Origin: an uncultured Eggerthella sp.
GTDB taxonomy: Bacteria > Actinomycetota > Coriobacteriia > Coriobacteriales > Eggerthellaceae
Assembly: GCA_900553605.1 (NCBI GenBank)
Contig: USDX01000003.1
Span: 1-64,000 of the forward strand
DNA length: 64,000 bases
Reading direction: 5' to 3'
Part shown: piece by piece, positions 50,959 to 61,051 of the stretch
Layout: the number at the start of each line of letters is the position of its first letter
Numbering within the stretch: position 1 is the stretch's first letter
Program-made: the position numbers and the translations under genes
The notes under the pieces: model-generated
Databases searched by the model: none
Told to the model about the DNA's origin: nothing
The model's input: only the letters and a program-made list of their open reading frames with translations

Positions 50959-53238
50959 CTAACCGCGCAAATCGGAGAGCAAGTAGCAGAAATGGATGCG
51001 TGGATTACGGGAGAAATCTTCAGGAATAGTCTTTGCGGTAACGTCCTCGATGCCCAGCCCACAAGCGCGCACTTTCACTTCGTCGAGTTTAAACGAGCGC
51101 AGGTTTCCAGAGAACACAATGGTGCCGCCAGGAGCAAGCAGACGACGCACCAGGCGCAAAAGCTCAGCGTGATCGCGCTGAATATCCCACGTGCGCTCAC
51201 CCATGGTTTTCGAATTGGAAAACGTGGGCGGGTCAAGGAACACCAAATCGTAACAACCAGATTCCTCTTCGGCAGCCTGCTCTATCCAGGAAAGGACGTC
51301 TGCGCGAACAAACCGATGCTGGCGGCCCGTAAAGCCCGCATTCTTCATGTTACGCTTCGCCCAATCAAGGTAGGTCTGGCTCATGTCGACCGTAGTGGTC
51401 GAAGCAGCACCACCCACCGCAGCATAGACCGTTGCCGTGCCGGTATAGGCGAATAGGTTGAGGAAGCGCTTATCAGCTGCCATTTCACCCACCATACCGC
51501 GCGTAACGCGATGGTCGAGGAACAGACCCGTGTCCAAATAGCCCGAAAGATCGAGTTCGAAGGGATGTCCTGCTTCCTCGACGATGATGCGATGGGAGAT
51601 ATGCTCTTCGCGGCGATATTGCGATCCGCCTTTTGCCTGACGACGGACACGCGTGAACAGGCGCTCCTCAGGCACGCCCAAAAGCACAGGGGCAACGGTA
51701 CAAGCGTCCTTGAAGCGGCGCGTTGCCTTCGCAGGGTCGATCTCTTTCGGCGCCTGATATTCGGTTATGAGCAAATTCATATCGCCCGAGCCTTGTTCTT
51801 CGAATACGTCGACGGCAACGGCATAATCGGGCAAGTCGGCATCGTAGACGCGGTATGCATGTACCTTGTTCTTTCGTGCCCACTTGCGACGCGCTTTGGC
51901 CATTTTGCGCAAACGCGCAGCAAACTGCAGTGCATGATCGGAAGTGACAGCAACCTTAACCTCAGCCCCCTCAAGCGTTACGAGAGGAACCTCGATGATG
52001 TTGGAATGACCCAAGCGATAGCTGCGAAGCGTGGCCTCGATTGCACCGTTATATACCGACAAGGTTCGTTGGGCCTCAAAGCCCACAGAGCCATCGAAAT
52101 CAGCGTCGGGTGTGATCACCGTCATGCTCCACGAGTCTGGCAACTCGCGGAGACCCTGGGAAAGATGCTCATAGAACCCGTCGAGCCCATGAGCTAAAAG
52201 GCGCATGCCGTACGGCGGATTGATGGCGATAAAGCCACGTTGGTCGAGTTCGATGCCGTTTTGATGCAAGCTAACAGACAGGTCGGCGCAATCCGCGCAA
52301 CCGAATGTCACCAGTTTCGAAAGGCCCAGGCGCCGCACGTTGCCGCGCGCAATGCCCACTGCCTGGGAGTCAATGTCGAAGCCGAACAACCGCGGTGCAT
52401 CTTCCAGACCTCGCTCAAAACGCTCATCGGCATCTGCCAATAGGTCATCGAACTCATCTGCGTCGAAATCAGCGCAGCCCTCAAAACCCCAGTAATCACG
52501 GGAAAGACCCGGGGCGCGATCGGTTGCCATCATGGCTGCTTCCAGAACCAGCGTTCCGCTGCCGCAGGCAGGATCGACAAATACCGGTGCCTCCACCGAA
52601 CCATCGGCTCCAGCACGTTCCGCTTTAGCGCGACGCAAAGCGGGAGCTGCTACGCGATCCCATCCGCCCCACACCAACATGCCGGCGGCAAGCGCTTCCT
52701 TCAGAGGGGCTTCTACATTTTCACCAGGCACGCGATAGCCTCTGCGATGCAGCGATTCGCCAGCATAATCGATGGAAACAGTTGCCTTCTTGCCGTGAAT
52801 CGATACCCAAATGGGTACGTCGGAACGCTGAGGCTGAACATCAGGGCGTTTGCCTCGCGCCTCGCGCAAACGGTCGCATACGGCATCCTTCACCTTCAGC
52901 CCCGCAAACTGGGTGTTGCGCAAAGCATCATTGGTGCCACGTGCCGTAACGGCAATAGTGGCACCGTCACCAACCACCGTTGCCCAAGGCAATGCCTTTA
53001 CGCCCTCATAGAGCGCCTCGGCACTATAAGCCTCAACGCGACCCATGACGCGCAGAACACGCGAAGCAATACGCGACCACAGACACGCACGATAACCATC
53101 CACCTTCGTTCCGAAGAACGCGACACCACCCTTCAGGGGGCGCACGCTTTGGGCACGCAGACGCTTCAGCTCATCGGCCAAGATATGCTCAAACCCCTGC
53201 GGGCATGTAGCGAAGAATTCAAGTTGATCGTTTGCCAT
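50959..53238 (-). CDS. rlmKL: Bifunctional 23S rRNA methyltransferase (G2445-N2 and G2069-N7)
   Basis: The 759-residue protein fuses two methyltransferases that act on 23S rRNA. It begins with the THUMP RNA-binding region (to about 150), continues with the RlmL domain marked by DPACGSGTLVLEAA and the catalytic NPPYG, and ends with the RlmK domain carrying FAYTGTATVYAA and LDPPTFSNSK. Length matches E. coli RlmKL (about 700). It is followed by the permease gene in the same operon. Confidence 0.94.
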   Translation of the reverse strand: MANDQLEFFATCPQGFEHILADELKRLRAQSVRPLKGGVAFFGTKVDGYRACLWSRIASRVLRVMGRVEAYSAEALYEGVKALPWATVVGDGATIAVTARGTNDALRNTQFAGLKVKDAVCDRLREARGKRPDVQPQRSDVPIWVSIHGKKATVSIDYAGESLHRRGYRVPGENVEAPLKEALAAGMLVWGGWDRVAAPALRRAKAERAGADGSVEAPVFVDPACGSGTLVLEAAMMATDRAPGLSRDYWGFEGCADFDADEFDDLLADADERFERGLEDAPRLFGFDIDSQAVGIARGNVRRLGLSKLVTFGCADCADLSVSLHQNGIELDQRGFIAINPPYGMRLLAHGLDGFYEHLSQGLRELPDSWSMTVITPDADFDGSVGFEAQRTLSVYNGAIEATLRSYRLGHSNIIEVPLVTLEGAEVKVAVTSDHALQFAARLRKMAKARRKWARKNKVHAYRVYDADLPDYAVAVDVFEEQGSGDMNLLITEYQAPKEIDPAKATRRFKDACTVAPVLLGVPEERLFTRVRRQAKGGSQYRREEHISHRIIVEEAGHPFELDLSGYLDTGLFLDHRVTRGMVGEMAADKRFLNLFAYTGTATVYAAVGGAASTTTVDMSQTYLDWAKRNMKNAGFTGRQHRFVRADVLSWIEQAAEEESGCYDLVFLDPPTFSNSKTMGERTWDIQRDHAELLRLVRRLLAPGGTIVFSGNLRSFKLDEVKVRACGLGIEDVTAKTIPEDFSRNPRIHFCYLLSDLRG

Positions 53239-53283
53239 AGGGGCTCCTTCGTTATCGGTGATGGTTGCTGAAGAATAGCCAAG

Positions 53284-53316
53284 AGGCAGCCAAAACGGGA
53301 CAGTTTCTTTTGGCTG
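53284..53316. repeat. REP-like hairpin A (GGGACAGTTTC loop)
   Basis: Arms GCAGCCAAAA and TTTTGGCTGC enclose a loop with CGGGACAGTTTC. It lies 25 bases from a second hairpin whose loop is the near reverse complement. Confidence 0.65.
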
Positions 53317-53338
53317 CTGATCTGGAACACATTCTAAG

Positions 53339-53371
53339 GTGTCTAAAAGGAACTGTCCCTCTTAGACACCC
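53339..53371. repeat. REP-like hairpin B (GGAACTGTCCC loop)
   Basis: Arms GGTGTCTAA and TTAGACACC enclose a loop holding GGAACTGTCCC, ten of eleven bases complementary to the loop of hairpin A. The pair is arranged head to head, as in two-unit REP elements. Confidence 0.65.
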
Positions 53372-53377
53372 AACAAC

Positions 53378-53401
53378 GCAAAAAACGCCCGAAGGGGCGT
53401 T
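53378..53401 (-). terminator. Short terminator between the REP-like pair and sigA
   Basis: AACGCCC-GAAG-GGGCGTT with a run of A residues on the plus strand (T residues on the minus strand). It could end sigA transcription. Confidence 0.7.
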
Positions 53402-53469
53402 AATGAGAATCAGGGCATACACCAATGAGTCAGCGAGCGGAACTCTGACGAGTGCAGGAAAATTGAAAG

Positions 53470-53504
53470 GCCCATGGGGGCAGGCCTTCGCGCCGCCCCA
53501 TGGG
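53470..53504 (-). terminator. Hairpin downstream of sigA
   Basis: CCCATGGGG and CCCCATGGG form a stem with a 15-base loop, followed by CCTTTCAATTTT on the minus strand; about 90 bases past the sigA stop. Confidence 0.6.
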
Positions 53505-53593
53505 TCTTGAGATTTTCCCGTGCCGTCAGAATTCCACGCAACATCATTGCGTTTCATAAGTTCTGCGCTGTTCGGCAGAACGACGCAGAACGC

Positions 53594-54925
53594 TTAGTCT
53601 TCCAGATAGTCTTTCAGCTTCTGCGACCTGGAGGGATGACGCAGCTTGGCAAGCGTCTTCGACTCGATTTGGCGAATGCGCTCACGCGTTACGCCAAATT
53701 CACGGCCAACTTCCTCAAGCGTACGAGGATGCCCGTCTTCCAGGCCGAAACGCAGGGAAATAACCTTGCGCTCACGTTCTGCCAAGCCTTCCAGCGTTTT
53801 GGAAAGCTGCTCCTGCAGCATACTGAAGGATGCCGCATCGGGAGGAACGATTGCTGCATCGTCTTCGATGAAGTCGCCCAGCTGGGAATCTTCCTCTTCG
53901 CCGATGGGGGTTTCGAGGGAAACCGGTTCCTGGCTGATTTTCTGGATTTCACGAACACGCTCGGGCGTGAGACCCATTTCCTCAGCAATTTCCTCAGGGG
54001 TAGGTTCGCGGCCCAGCGACTGCAGCAGCTGACGCTGGATACGAACGAGCTTGTTGATGGTTTCGACCATATGAACCGGAATGCGGATGGTGCGAGCCTG
54101 GTCGGCGATAGCACGCGTGATTGCCTGGCGAATCCACCACGTAGCATACGTGGAGAACTTAAAGCCCTTGGTGTAGTCGAACTTCTCAACTGCACGGATA
54201 AGGCCCAGGTTGCCTTCCTGAATAAGGTCGAGGAACAACATGCCGCGGCCAACGTAACGCTTCGCAATGGAAACAACCAGACGGAGGTTTGCCTCTATGA
54301 GCTGCTGCTTGGCGTCGATTCCCACCTGCTCTACGCGGGTAAGGCGACGACGCTCGCGGCGCTCAAGCTCGACGCCCTCTTCTTCGGCCTTTTCCAATTC
54401 AGCGGTAGCAGCAACACCCGCTTCGATCTTCATAGCAAGGTCGATTTCCTCTGCCGCAGTGAGCAAGGAGACCTTACCGATTTCCTTCAGGTACATACGC
54501 ACCGGGTCGCCCGTAAGCAGGGCAACGGAAGAATCGGCAGAAGACTTGCGCGTGCTGCGCTTACGCGTGCTCTTGCTCTTATGGGAGACCTTGGGGACCG
54601 TGATTTCGGCAGCCGCCTTCAGCTCTTCCTCAGGCACACCTTCAAGCAAGCTTTCGTCCGTAAGATCGGAAGCCTTTACATCATGATGGTCGTCGTGCAG
54701 ATCAGTGGGCTCAACGTCGGACTCCAAAATGTTTTCGGTGTCGTCTTCCTCGAGATCATGGGCCTCTGCCGCTTCGGCTTCGACCGCCTTCTTCTTGGAA
54801 GCTGCGGCGCTTTTAGCCTTTGCCGTTTCCTTCTTGGGAGCCGCCTTCTTGGCTGGCGCTTTCTTGGCCGTACTCTTCGTCGTCTTTTCCTTGGATTCAG
54901 ACTGTTGTGAGGAAGCCTTTGCCAC
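53594..54925 (-). CDS. sigA: Primary RNA polymerase sigma factor
   Basis: The 443-residue sigma-70 starts with a GTG at 54923-54925 and an AAGGAA site. Residues 10-60 are a lysine/alanine repeat ([12 protein letters not shown]) and 60-120 are acidic, replacing region 1.1 as in other actinobacteria. Region 1.2 begins [21 protein letters not shown]; region 2 has [32 protein letters not shown] (read in parts), region 3 [15 protein letters not shown], and region 4 [20 protein letters not shown]. This is the housekeeping sigma. The two hairpins downstream end its transcript. Confidence 0.97.
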   Translation of the reverse strand: MAKASSQQSESKEKTTKSTAKKAPAKKAAPKKETAKAKSAAASKKKAVEAEAAEAHDLEEDDTENILESDVEPTDLHDDHHDVKASDLTDESLLEGVPEEELKAAAEITVPKVSHKSKSTRKRSTRKSSADSSVALLTGDPVRMYLKEIGKVSLLTAAEEIDLAMKIEAGVAATAELEKAEEEGVELERRERRRLTRVEQVGIDAKQQLIEANLRLVVSIAKRYVGRGMLFLDLIQEGNLGLIRAVEKFDYTKGFKFSTYATWWIRQAITRAIADQARTIRIPVHMVETINKLVRIQRQLLQSLGREPTPEEIAEEMGLTPERVREIQKISQEPVSLETPIGEEEDSQLGDFIEDDAAIVPPDAASFSMLQEQLSKTLEGLAERERKVISLRFGLEDGHPRTLEEVGREFGVTRERIRQIESKTLAKLRHPSRSQKLKDYLED

Positions 54926-55078
54926 GTCGTTTCCTTCCCACGCTTCTACAAAATCAGGCTAGAGCCTGTTGAAAACATCATGCCATTATAACGCCAATGG
55001 CGCTTTATAGATACCCTCAAGTTTCCACATCGGTTTATAGGGCACATAGCCCTTGAGATGGGCTGCAGGGAATGCCGA

Positions 55079-57610
55079 TCACAGAAGGTTAATGGGATCG
55101 ATGTCGATCGAAACGCGTACATCCTGGTGCGGTTTCCGCTCGCGGAAATAAGAGGCGAAGCATTCCGCAATGTTTTCCTTCAGCGGAGCCTTCACCACAA
55201 CATGGTAGCGCCAAGACCCCTTCAATCGCTCAAGGACGCATGGCGTGGGCGGCAAAACCAGCCAACCGGCGCCCTTGCCGGCCACTAGCTGCGAAAGATC
55301 ACAATACAGACCTTTCGCCACGGCTTGCACAGCGTCTTCGTCGCGACCCCACACCAAGACATTGGCAAGACGAACGTAGGGCGGATAGCCCAATCCCTCG
55401 CGCAGCTCTAATTCCTCTGCCAAAAATCGCTCGCGGTCGTAAGAGGCGGCAGCACGGATTGCAACATCGCTTGCGCTATAGGTTTGCACTACCACTCGCC
55501 CTGGCTTGTCTGCTCGGCCAGCACGTCCCGCCACCTGCTCAATAAGATCAAAAGTGCGCTCCGAACTGCGAAAATCAGGCAGTTTCAACATGGTATCGGC
55601 GTTGATGACGCCTACCAGGGTTACATCGTCGAAGTCGAGCCCCTTGGCTATCATCTGCGTACCCAGAAGCACTGCGGCACCCGGAGCCGCAAAACGCTCC
55701 AGCAGGCGCTGGTGGTCGCCCTTCCTTGCAGTCGTATCGGCATCCATGCGAATGACGCGACATTCACGATCGGCAACAAGCGACAAAAGCTCACTTTCAA
55801 CGCGCTGGGTTCCGGCTCCGAAACGCTTTAAGTACGGGCTTCCACATTCGGGGCACACCGAAGGCACCGGACGCGTAGCGCCGCAATGGTGGCACACCAG
55901 CTTCGCGGCGCGCTCGTGGTACGTCAGCGATGTTGAACATGAATCGCATTCGGGCACGAACCCGCAATCGCGACACAGCAAAAACTGGGCAAATCCGCGC
56001 TGGTTCAGCAGCAGGACCGCTTTCTCGCCTTTGTCCAACACCTCAAAAAGAGCGGTCTGCAGATCACGAGAGAACATGGAACGATTGCCGCCGCCAAATT
56101 CGCGCGCCATGTCTACCACTTTGATGTCCGGCAGCGGCTTTCCGTTAGCACGGCCGGGCATTTCAACGCGACTCCATGAAGGCTCCACCGCGCAGCGATG
56201 CAATGCCTCGAGCGAAGGCGTTGCAGAACCGAGCACCAATACGGCGCCATGAGAGCGCACCATCCACTCAGCCACATCGCGGGTCACATAGCGCGGAGCC
56301 TGATCCTGCTTATAGCTGGATTCGTGCTCTTCGTCGATGATGACAATGCCCACGTTTTCCATAGGGGCGAACAACGCACTGCGGGCACCAACCACCACAC
56401 GAGTACGTCCCTCGCGGATAAGATCCCACTGGTCGAAGCGCTCACCCTGCGACATGCGGGAATGCAGCACCGCCACCGTGTCGCCGAAACGACCACGAAA
56501 GCGGGCAACCGTTTGCGGCGTCAGCGAAATCTCGGGAACCAGCACAATAGCGCCTCTGCCCTGCTCGAGCTCATTTTCGATGGCGCGCAAGTACACCTCG
56601 GTCTTGCCCGATCCGGTAACGCCATCAACCAGAACCACGTGCCCATCTCGTTCCGCAGAGGCACAGGTTATAGCGGCAAGCGCTTCTTCCTGATGCGGAG
56701 TAAGCACGGGTCGCTCTCCCGCCCGCTCAGAAAATGCGGCGCTCGGCTGGTCGCATTCGCGCATGCGTCGGCGATGCTCAATGCGGATCACGCCCTTCTT
56801 CTCAAGCGATTTCAGCGTGGCAGAAACCGATCCGTATTCAGCCGTAAGCTCTGCAACGCGCAAATCGCCCTGCCCGAGCGCCTGCAGCACGAGCTCCTGC
56901 TTAACGGCGCCCTTGCGCGGCTTGAATTCATCTGCCTCAGGAGTGCGCGTCACCCAACGCTCGTCGACCTCGGAAACCATGGGTCGCGTTACCTGCCAGG
57001 TGCCATTGATGCGCTCCATGCGCGGCACACCGCCGGGCGGCATGAACAGGCGTATGCAAGAAGAAAACGGCGCAAGGTAACGATCTGCCAAGAATTGCGC
57101 ACACTGGGCGCCAATCTCAGTAAAGCAAGGCTTGCCCAACACTTCTTCTACAGCCTTGAGCTTCGAGAAATCAAGGCCGTCGGGAGCATCCGCGCTCAAA
57201 CCAACCACGAAACCCACGGCTTTGCGCCCCCCGAAAGGGACCAGAACCGCGCAACCAACCTGAACAGATGAGCCCAATGAAGGAGCGCAGGAATTGGCTG
57301 CTTTTTCCTCGGAAAAAGCCTGCAGGGCTTTGTCGGCAGAACGCATCTCGGCGCCAAGGCCCTTTGCCGCCGCCTCATGGCCCATCTGCGCCAACCCTAC
57401 GGCAAGCAGGTCATTAGGCGATACCTGCACCGAATCCGCAGCCAACAAATCGTCAAGTGATACCTGCATCGCTTTTTTTGCAGGCATCTTGGCGGAGGGC
57501 TTCTTGGCCATTACCTGCGCCTGCTCTTCGGTGGTTTCGGGCACCGCATAGGTATAGGGGGTTTCAAGCGCAGCAGTTGGTATGTCGAGAATTACGGAGG
57601 CGAATTTCAT
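55079..57610 (-). CDS. priA: Primosomal protein N' (replication-restart helicase) with N-terminal insertion
   Basis: PriA restarts stalled replication forks. The 843-residue protein starts with an ATG at 57608-57610. Helicase motifs include DGVTGSGKTEVYLRAI, DEEHESSYKQ, and the zinc-binding region CRDCGFVPECDSC through CPECGSPYLKRFG. The N-terminal 3'-DNA-end-binding domain is split by an insertion from about residue 26 to 115 between ETPYTYAVPE and VQVGCAVLVPFGG. The insert contains two near-repeats (QVSLDDLLAADS and QVSPNDLLAVGL) and low-complexity sequence. Common PriA has no such insert, so the protein is about 90 residues longer. Confidence 0.93.
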   Translation of the reverse strand: MKFASVILDIPTAALETPYTYAVPETTEEQAQVMAKKPSAKMPAKKAMQVSLDDLLAADSVQVSPNDLLAVGLAQMGHEAAAKGLGAEMRSADKALQAFSEEKAANSCAPSLGSSVQVGCAVLVPFGGRKAVGFVVGLSADAPDGLDFSKLKAVEEVLGKPCFTEIGAQCAQFLADRYLAPFSSCIRLFMPPGGVPRMERINGTWQVTRPMVSEVDERWVTRTPEADEFKPRKGAVKQELVLQALGQGDLRVAELTAEYGSVSATLKSLEKKGVIRIEHRRRMRECDQPSAAFSERAGERPVLTPHQEEALAAITCASAERDGHVVLVDGVTGSGKTEVYLRAIENELEQGRGAIVLVPEISLTPQTVARFRGRFGDTVAVLHSRMSQGERFDQWDLIREGRTRVVVGARSALFAPMENVGIVIIDEEHESSYKQDQAPRYVTRDVAEWMVRSHGAVLVLGSATPSLEALHRCAVEPSWSRVEMPGRANGKPLPDIKVVDMAREFGGGNRSMFSRDLQTALFEVLDKGEKAVLLLNQRGFAQFLLCRDCGFVPECDSCSTSLTYHERAAKLVCHHCGATRPVPSVCPECGSPYLKRFGAGTQRVESELLSLVADRECRVIRMDADTTARKGDHQRLLERFAAPGAAVLLGTQMIAKGLDFDDVTLVGVINADTMLKLPDFRSSERTFDLIEQVAGRAGRADKPGRVVVQTYSASDVAIRAAASYDRERFLAEELELREGLGYPPYVRLANVLVWGRDEDAVQAVAKGLYCDLSQLVAGKGAGWLVLPPTPCVLERLKGSWRYHVVVKAPLKENIAECFASYFRERKPHQDVRVSIDIDPINLL

Positions 57611-58013
57611 GCTGAAGAGTATAAGGGTCGGCGATCGACTTCCCAAGCAAACCAGCCAAGCGCGACCAAACCTCCAGCAATATACCGAGTGCAAAAGAAG
57701 AGCACCCAAAAAATCGCCCAGAGGCGGGATCCCACACTCCATGATAGGCAAATACACGATGAGCCCGGATGAGGGCAAGGGCAACAATGCGCAATGGGCG
57801 CCCTGAGCGAAAGAGGGGTGGCGACGATATGCGGATGTCCCACGAGGGGGGCGAGAGGATAGTAAGGTCGATTTGCTCCTCGAACATCTGCGCAAAGGCC
57901 GAAATAGCTGAAAAATGGCAATTCCAGGCTATGGGACAAAAAACATGCCTGGCTAGTCCATCGCTCACCCGAAAGCGCCACTCCTGACGCTTTGCTCCAC
58001 GAAGCGACCACAC
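57611..58013. other. Intergenic stretch between priA and metK
   Basis: About 400 bases upstream of priA with no gene that has a ribosome site or family features; the open frames here are arginine- and serine-rich and unlike known proteins. A priA promoter must lie here but no strong consensus pair is seen. Confidence 0.5.
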
Positions 58014-58040
58014 AAAAAGGCCCCGTCGAAACGGGGCTTG
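58014..58040 (-). terminator. Intrinsic terminator after metK
   Basis: AAGCCCCGT and ACGGGGCCTT stem with a short TCG-rich loop, followed by TTTTTGTGTGG on the minus strand; 32 bases past the metK stop. Confidence 0.9.
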
Positions 58041-58071
58041 AAAACGATTGATTCAGTTTGCAAAAAACGCT

Positions 58072-59334
58072 TTACGCAATACCGCAAGCCGCTTTCAGCT
58101 CTTCGGCCTTGTCGGTCTTTTCCCAAGTGAATTCGGGGAGCTCGCGGCCAAAGTGACCGTACGCCGCAGTGTTGCGGTAGATGGGACGGCGCAAATCAAG
58201 CTCATCGATGATGGCGCCAGGACGCAGGTCGAACACTTTGCTTACCGCAGCCTCAATGTCAGATGCAGGAACAACGCCTGTGCCAAATGTGTCGACCATT
58301 ACAGAAACAGGACGTGCAACGCCAATGGCGTACGCAATCTGAACCTCGCAGCGCGTTGCCAAGCCGGCAGCAACCACATTCTTGGCAACCCAACGTGCAG
58401 CATAAGCACCCGAGCGGTCTACCTTGGTGCAGTCCTTACCCGAAAAGGCACCGCCGCCGTGACGTCCCATACCACCATAAGTATCGACGATGATCTTGCG
58501 ACCGGTAAGACCAGCATCGCCCATAGGACCGCCCACTACAAAACGACCAGTGGGATTTACATACAACTCCAGATCGTCGGCAACCGTTACCCCCTCGGCC
58601 TCAAACACAGGGTCGATAACGTTGCGCTTGAGCGCTTCGCGCAATTCAGCAGGATCGGTTTCCTCGGAGTGCTGGGTAGACACAACCACTTTTTCGACCT
58701 GAGTCGGAACACCGTCAACGTAACGAACGCTGACCTGAGTCTTGCCGTCGGGACGCAGGTTCGGCATGGTGCCATCTTTGCGCACCTTCGAAAGACGCTC
58801 AGCCAAGCGGCTGGCCAGATAATGCGGCAAAGGCATAAGGGTCTTCGTCTCGTTGCAGGCGTAACCGAACATCATGCCCTGATCGCCCGCACCGATTTGG
58901 TCGTACGGATCAACGGCTTCACCGTTCTGCGTTTCCCATGATTCGTCAACGCCTTGCGCGATATCAGGAGACTGTTCGTGGATGGTATTCAGCACACCGC
59001 AGGTATCGCAATCGAAGCCGTATTTGGCGCGATCGTATCCGATTTCGCGAAGCACCTCACGAGCGATCCCCGGCACATCGACGTAAGCCTGGGTGCGTAC
59101 TTCACCGGTAACCATGATAAGACCAGTGGTAGCCATGGTTTCCACCGCGCAGCGAACCTCTTTCGGGTTGGCAGGAATTCCGCCTGGAGCAACATAGCCC
59201 TCTGCCGCCAGCTCAGTTTCCTTGGCAAGGATGGCATCGAGGATGGCATCGGAGATCTGGTCGCAGATCTTATCGGGGTGACCTTCAGTTACCGATTCAC
59301 TCGTAAACAGGTACGAATGCTGTTCTTCTTGCAT
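58072..59334 (-). CDS. metK: S-adenosylmethionine synthase
   Basis: MetK makes SAM from methionine and ATP. The 420-residue protein has [31 protein letters not shown], the [21 protein letters not shown] segment and [11 protein letters not shown], all metal- and substrate-binding parts. It is slightly longer than the ~395 average, mainly by an insert near residues 30-45. AAAGGAAAC precedes the ATG. A hairpin just upstream could control it. Confidence 0.96.
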   Translation of the reverse strand: MQEEQHSYLFTSESVTEGHPDKICDQISDAILDAILAKETELAAEGYVAPGGIPANPKEVRCAVETMATTGLIMVTGEVRTQAYVDVPGIAREVLREIGYDRAKYGFDCDTCGVLNTIHEQSPDIAQGVDESWETQNGEAVDPYDQIGAGDQGMMFGYACNETKTLMPLPHYLASRLAERLSKVRKDGTMPNLRPDGKTQVSVRYVDGVPTQVEKVVVSTQHSEETDPAELREALKRNVIDPVFEAEGVTVADDLELYVNPTGRFVVGGPMGDAGLTGRKIIVDTYGGMGRHGGGAFSGKDCTKVDRSGAYAARWVAKNVVAAGLATRCEVQIAYAIGVARPVSVMVDTFGTGVVPASDIEAAVSKVFDLRPGAIIDELDLRRPIYRNTAAYGHFGRELPEFTWEKTDKAEELKAACGIA

Positions 59335-59358
59335 CTATTGTTTCCTTTCGGGAAAACA

Positions 59359-59380
59359 GGAGGCAGCCAAAGCTGCCTCC
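59359..59380 (-). terminator. Hairpin between radical SAM gene and metK (terminator or attenuator)
   Basis: Perfect nine-base stem GGAGGCAGC/GCTGCCTCC with a four-base loop and TGTTTT on the minus strand. It ends only 25 bases before the metK start, leaving no room for a separate metK promoter, so read-through or attenuation must feed metK. Confidence 0.7.
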
Positions 59381-59467
59381 CCACAACTTTTCGATAGTAC
59401 TATACCGTCCTTCTGCCCCCTGCTGCGCTGTCAACAGAAAACGCCAACAGGATATAGGGCAAGCGGA

Positions 59468-60910
59468 CTATTTTTCTTGCGCCATTGGGTGACGGGCGCG
59501 ACCCAAACGCTCGAATTTCGTCATATCAGTTGCCGCCATTCCCTGGGTAACATCGTGGCGCTTCTCAAACAAAGGATCATCCGGGTCGTTCCAAATGCGC
59601 TCGGAAACCGGCTTCCATGCTGCAGCGGCGTCCTTGGTTTTCGCACACAGCTCTTCGGCGGTTTCCTGCTCTTGCAGATCGGAAGAATGGGCGCCTGCGC
59701 GCTCGACCATTTCGGTCAGCTTGCCGCTGTTTTCCAGGATGGGACATGGACGGAGCAGATTGTCGCTGAAAGGCTGCTCGCGGTAGTACTCCATGAAAAT
59801 GGGCGACTGTAGCGCTTCAAGCAGGGAAACCTCACGAATATTGGCATTGGAGTAATGGGCGAAAACGCACGGGTCGACGTCGCCCGCCGCATTGATGTGA
59901 AGGTAACGGCGTCCGCCGGCAATGCAGCCTCCCACAAATTCGCCGTCATTCTGGAAATCAAGCGTAAACAAAGGTTTCTTCTGGCGCATTTCACGGACGA
60001 AGCGATACAGGTGCTCGCGCTGCTCGGGGCTGGCCATAAGATCGGGCGTGGACCCAGCACCTACCGGCATGAACGAGAAGATCCAGGCAAACAGTGCGCC
60101 CTGGTCGATGAGATAATCGAAATATTCCTCCGAGGCAATCGATTCCGCATTCTGCGAGGTGTAGCAGCATGAAACGCCGAAGGGCAAACCGTTTCGCTTC
60201 AGCAGCTGCATGGCCTTTTGCACCTTGACATACGTTCCCACACCACGGCGACTATCGGTTGCTTCCTCGAAGCCTTCAGCGCTGATGGCAGGAACGAAGT
60301 TTTTCACACGAATCATTTCCTGGCAGAACGCCTCGTCGATCAGTGTGCCATTGGTAAACGAAAGGAACACGCAATCGGGGTGCATCTCGCACAACTTGAT
60401 GAGGTCCTTTTTGCGCACCAGGGGTTCACCACCCGTGTAGATATATACATGCGTGCCCAGCTCTTTACCCTGCTTGATGATGGAATCAATCTCTTCCAAG
60501 CTTAAATTCAGTTTGTTACCGTATTCCGCTGCCCAGCAGCCTGTGCAATGAAGATTGCAAGCGCTGGTAGGGTCAAGAAGGATGGCCCAGGGGATATTGC
60601 ATTCATATTTATCGCGGTTAGCTTCCTGCACCGGCCATGCCATCAGGTTGCCATCGATGATGAGCGTTTTCACAAGATCGTCGCGCACTTCAGGGTTGGT
60701 ATCGTTCATGATGTGCATGATCAGGCGATACCAGTTGCTTTGATCGTCGATGGCGCCACGAAACGCTGCTCGCTGGGATGCGAACAGTTCCTTTGGCGCT
60801 ACTTTATCAATCAAATCCATGATTTTTACGATGTTATGTTCAGGATCTGCCAGAAAGTAGTCCACGGCTTTCTCGAAAGCCGCCCTCTTGATGTGATCAC
60901 TCGCCTTCAT
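59468..60910 (-). CDS. Radical SAM protein of unknown substrate
   Basis: The 480-residue protein has the radical SAM cluster motif CNLHCTGC (C118, C122, C125), the GGEP motif near 159, and a later cysteine set (GGCIAGGRRYL, VDPCVFAHY, CPILEN) like a shortened SPASM region for a second cluster. The first 110 residues are an extra helical region, and the C-terminus is long and charged. It resembles radical SAM enzymes common in gut anaerobes, with unknown reaction. It is divergent from a TetR regulator, with a perfect palindrome between them. Confidence 0.85.
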   Translation of the reverse strand: MKASDHIKRAAFEKAVDYFLADPEHNIVKIMDLIDKVAPKELFASQRAAFRGAIDDQSNWYRLIMHIMNDTNPEVRDDLVKTLIIDGNLMAWPVQEANRDKYECNIPWAILLDPTSACNLHCTGCWAAEYGNKLNLSLEEIDSIIKQGKELGTHVYIYTGGEPLVRKKDLIKLCEMHPDCVFLSFTNGTLIDEAFCQEMIRVKNFVPAISAEGFEEATDSRRGVGTYVKVQKAMQLLKRNGLPFGVSCCYTSQNAESIASEEYFDYLIDQGALFAWIFSFMPVGAGSTPDLMASPEQREHLYRFVREMRQKKPLFTLDFQNDGEFVGGCIAGGRRYLHINAAGDVDPCVFAHYSNANIREVSLLEALQSPIFMEYYREQPFSDNLLRPCPILENSGKLTEMVERAGAHSSDLQEQETAEELCAKTKDAAAAWKPVSERIWNDPDDPLFEKRHDVTQGMAATDMTKFERLGRARHPMAQEK

Positions 60911-60950
60911 CGTTACCCCTCTTCTTTACTAAATCCCATACGTTGCTTTT

Positions 60951-60964
60951 TCTACATTTGTAGA
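60951..60964. promoter_or_regulatory. Palindrome between the radical SAM and TetR genes
   Basis: TCTACATTTGTAGA: perfect six-base arms around TT, 41 bases upstream of the radical SAM start and 88 bases from the tetR start. It fits an operator for the adjacent TetR regulator. Confidence 0.6.
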
Positions 60965-61051
60965 TTATATTAGCTTCAAAGAGGGGCTCAATGCCCAAGA
61001 GGTAAAGACCTGTATCATAAGATACGCATCGGCAATGATTGGGGATTTTTT

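Noticed and set aside
57564..58013. Open frame upstream of priA as a gene
   Set aside because: It overlaps the priA start, lacks a ribosome site and has no family features.
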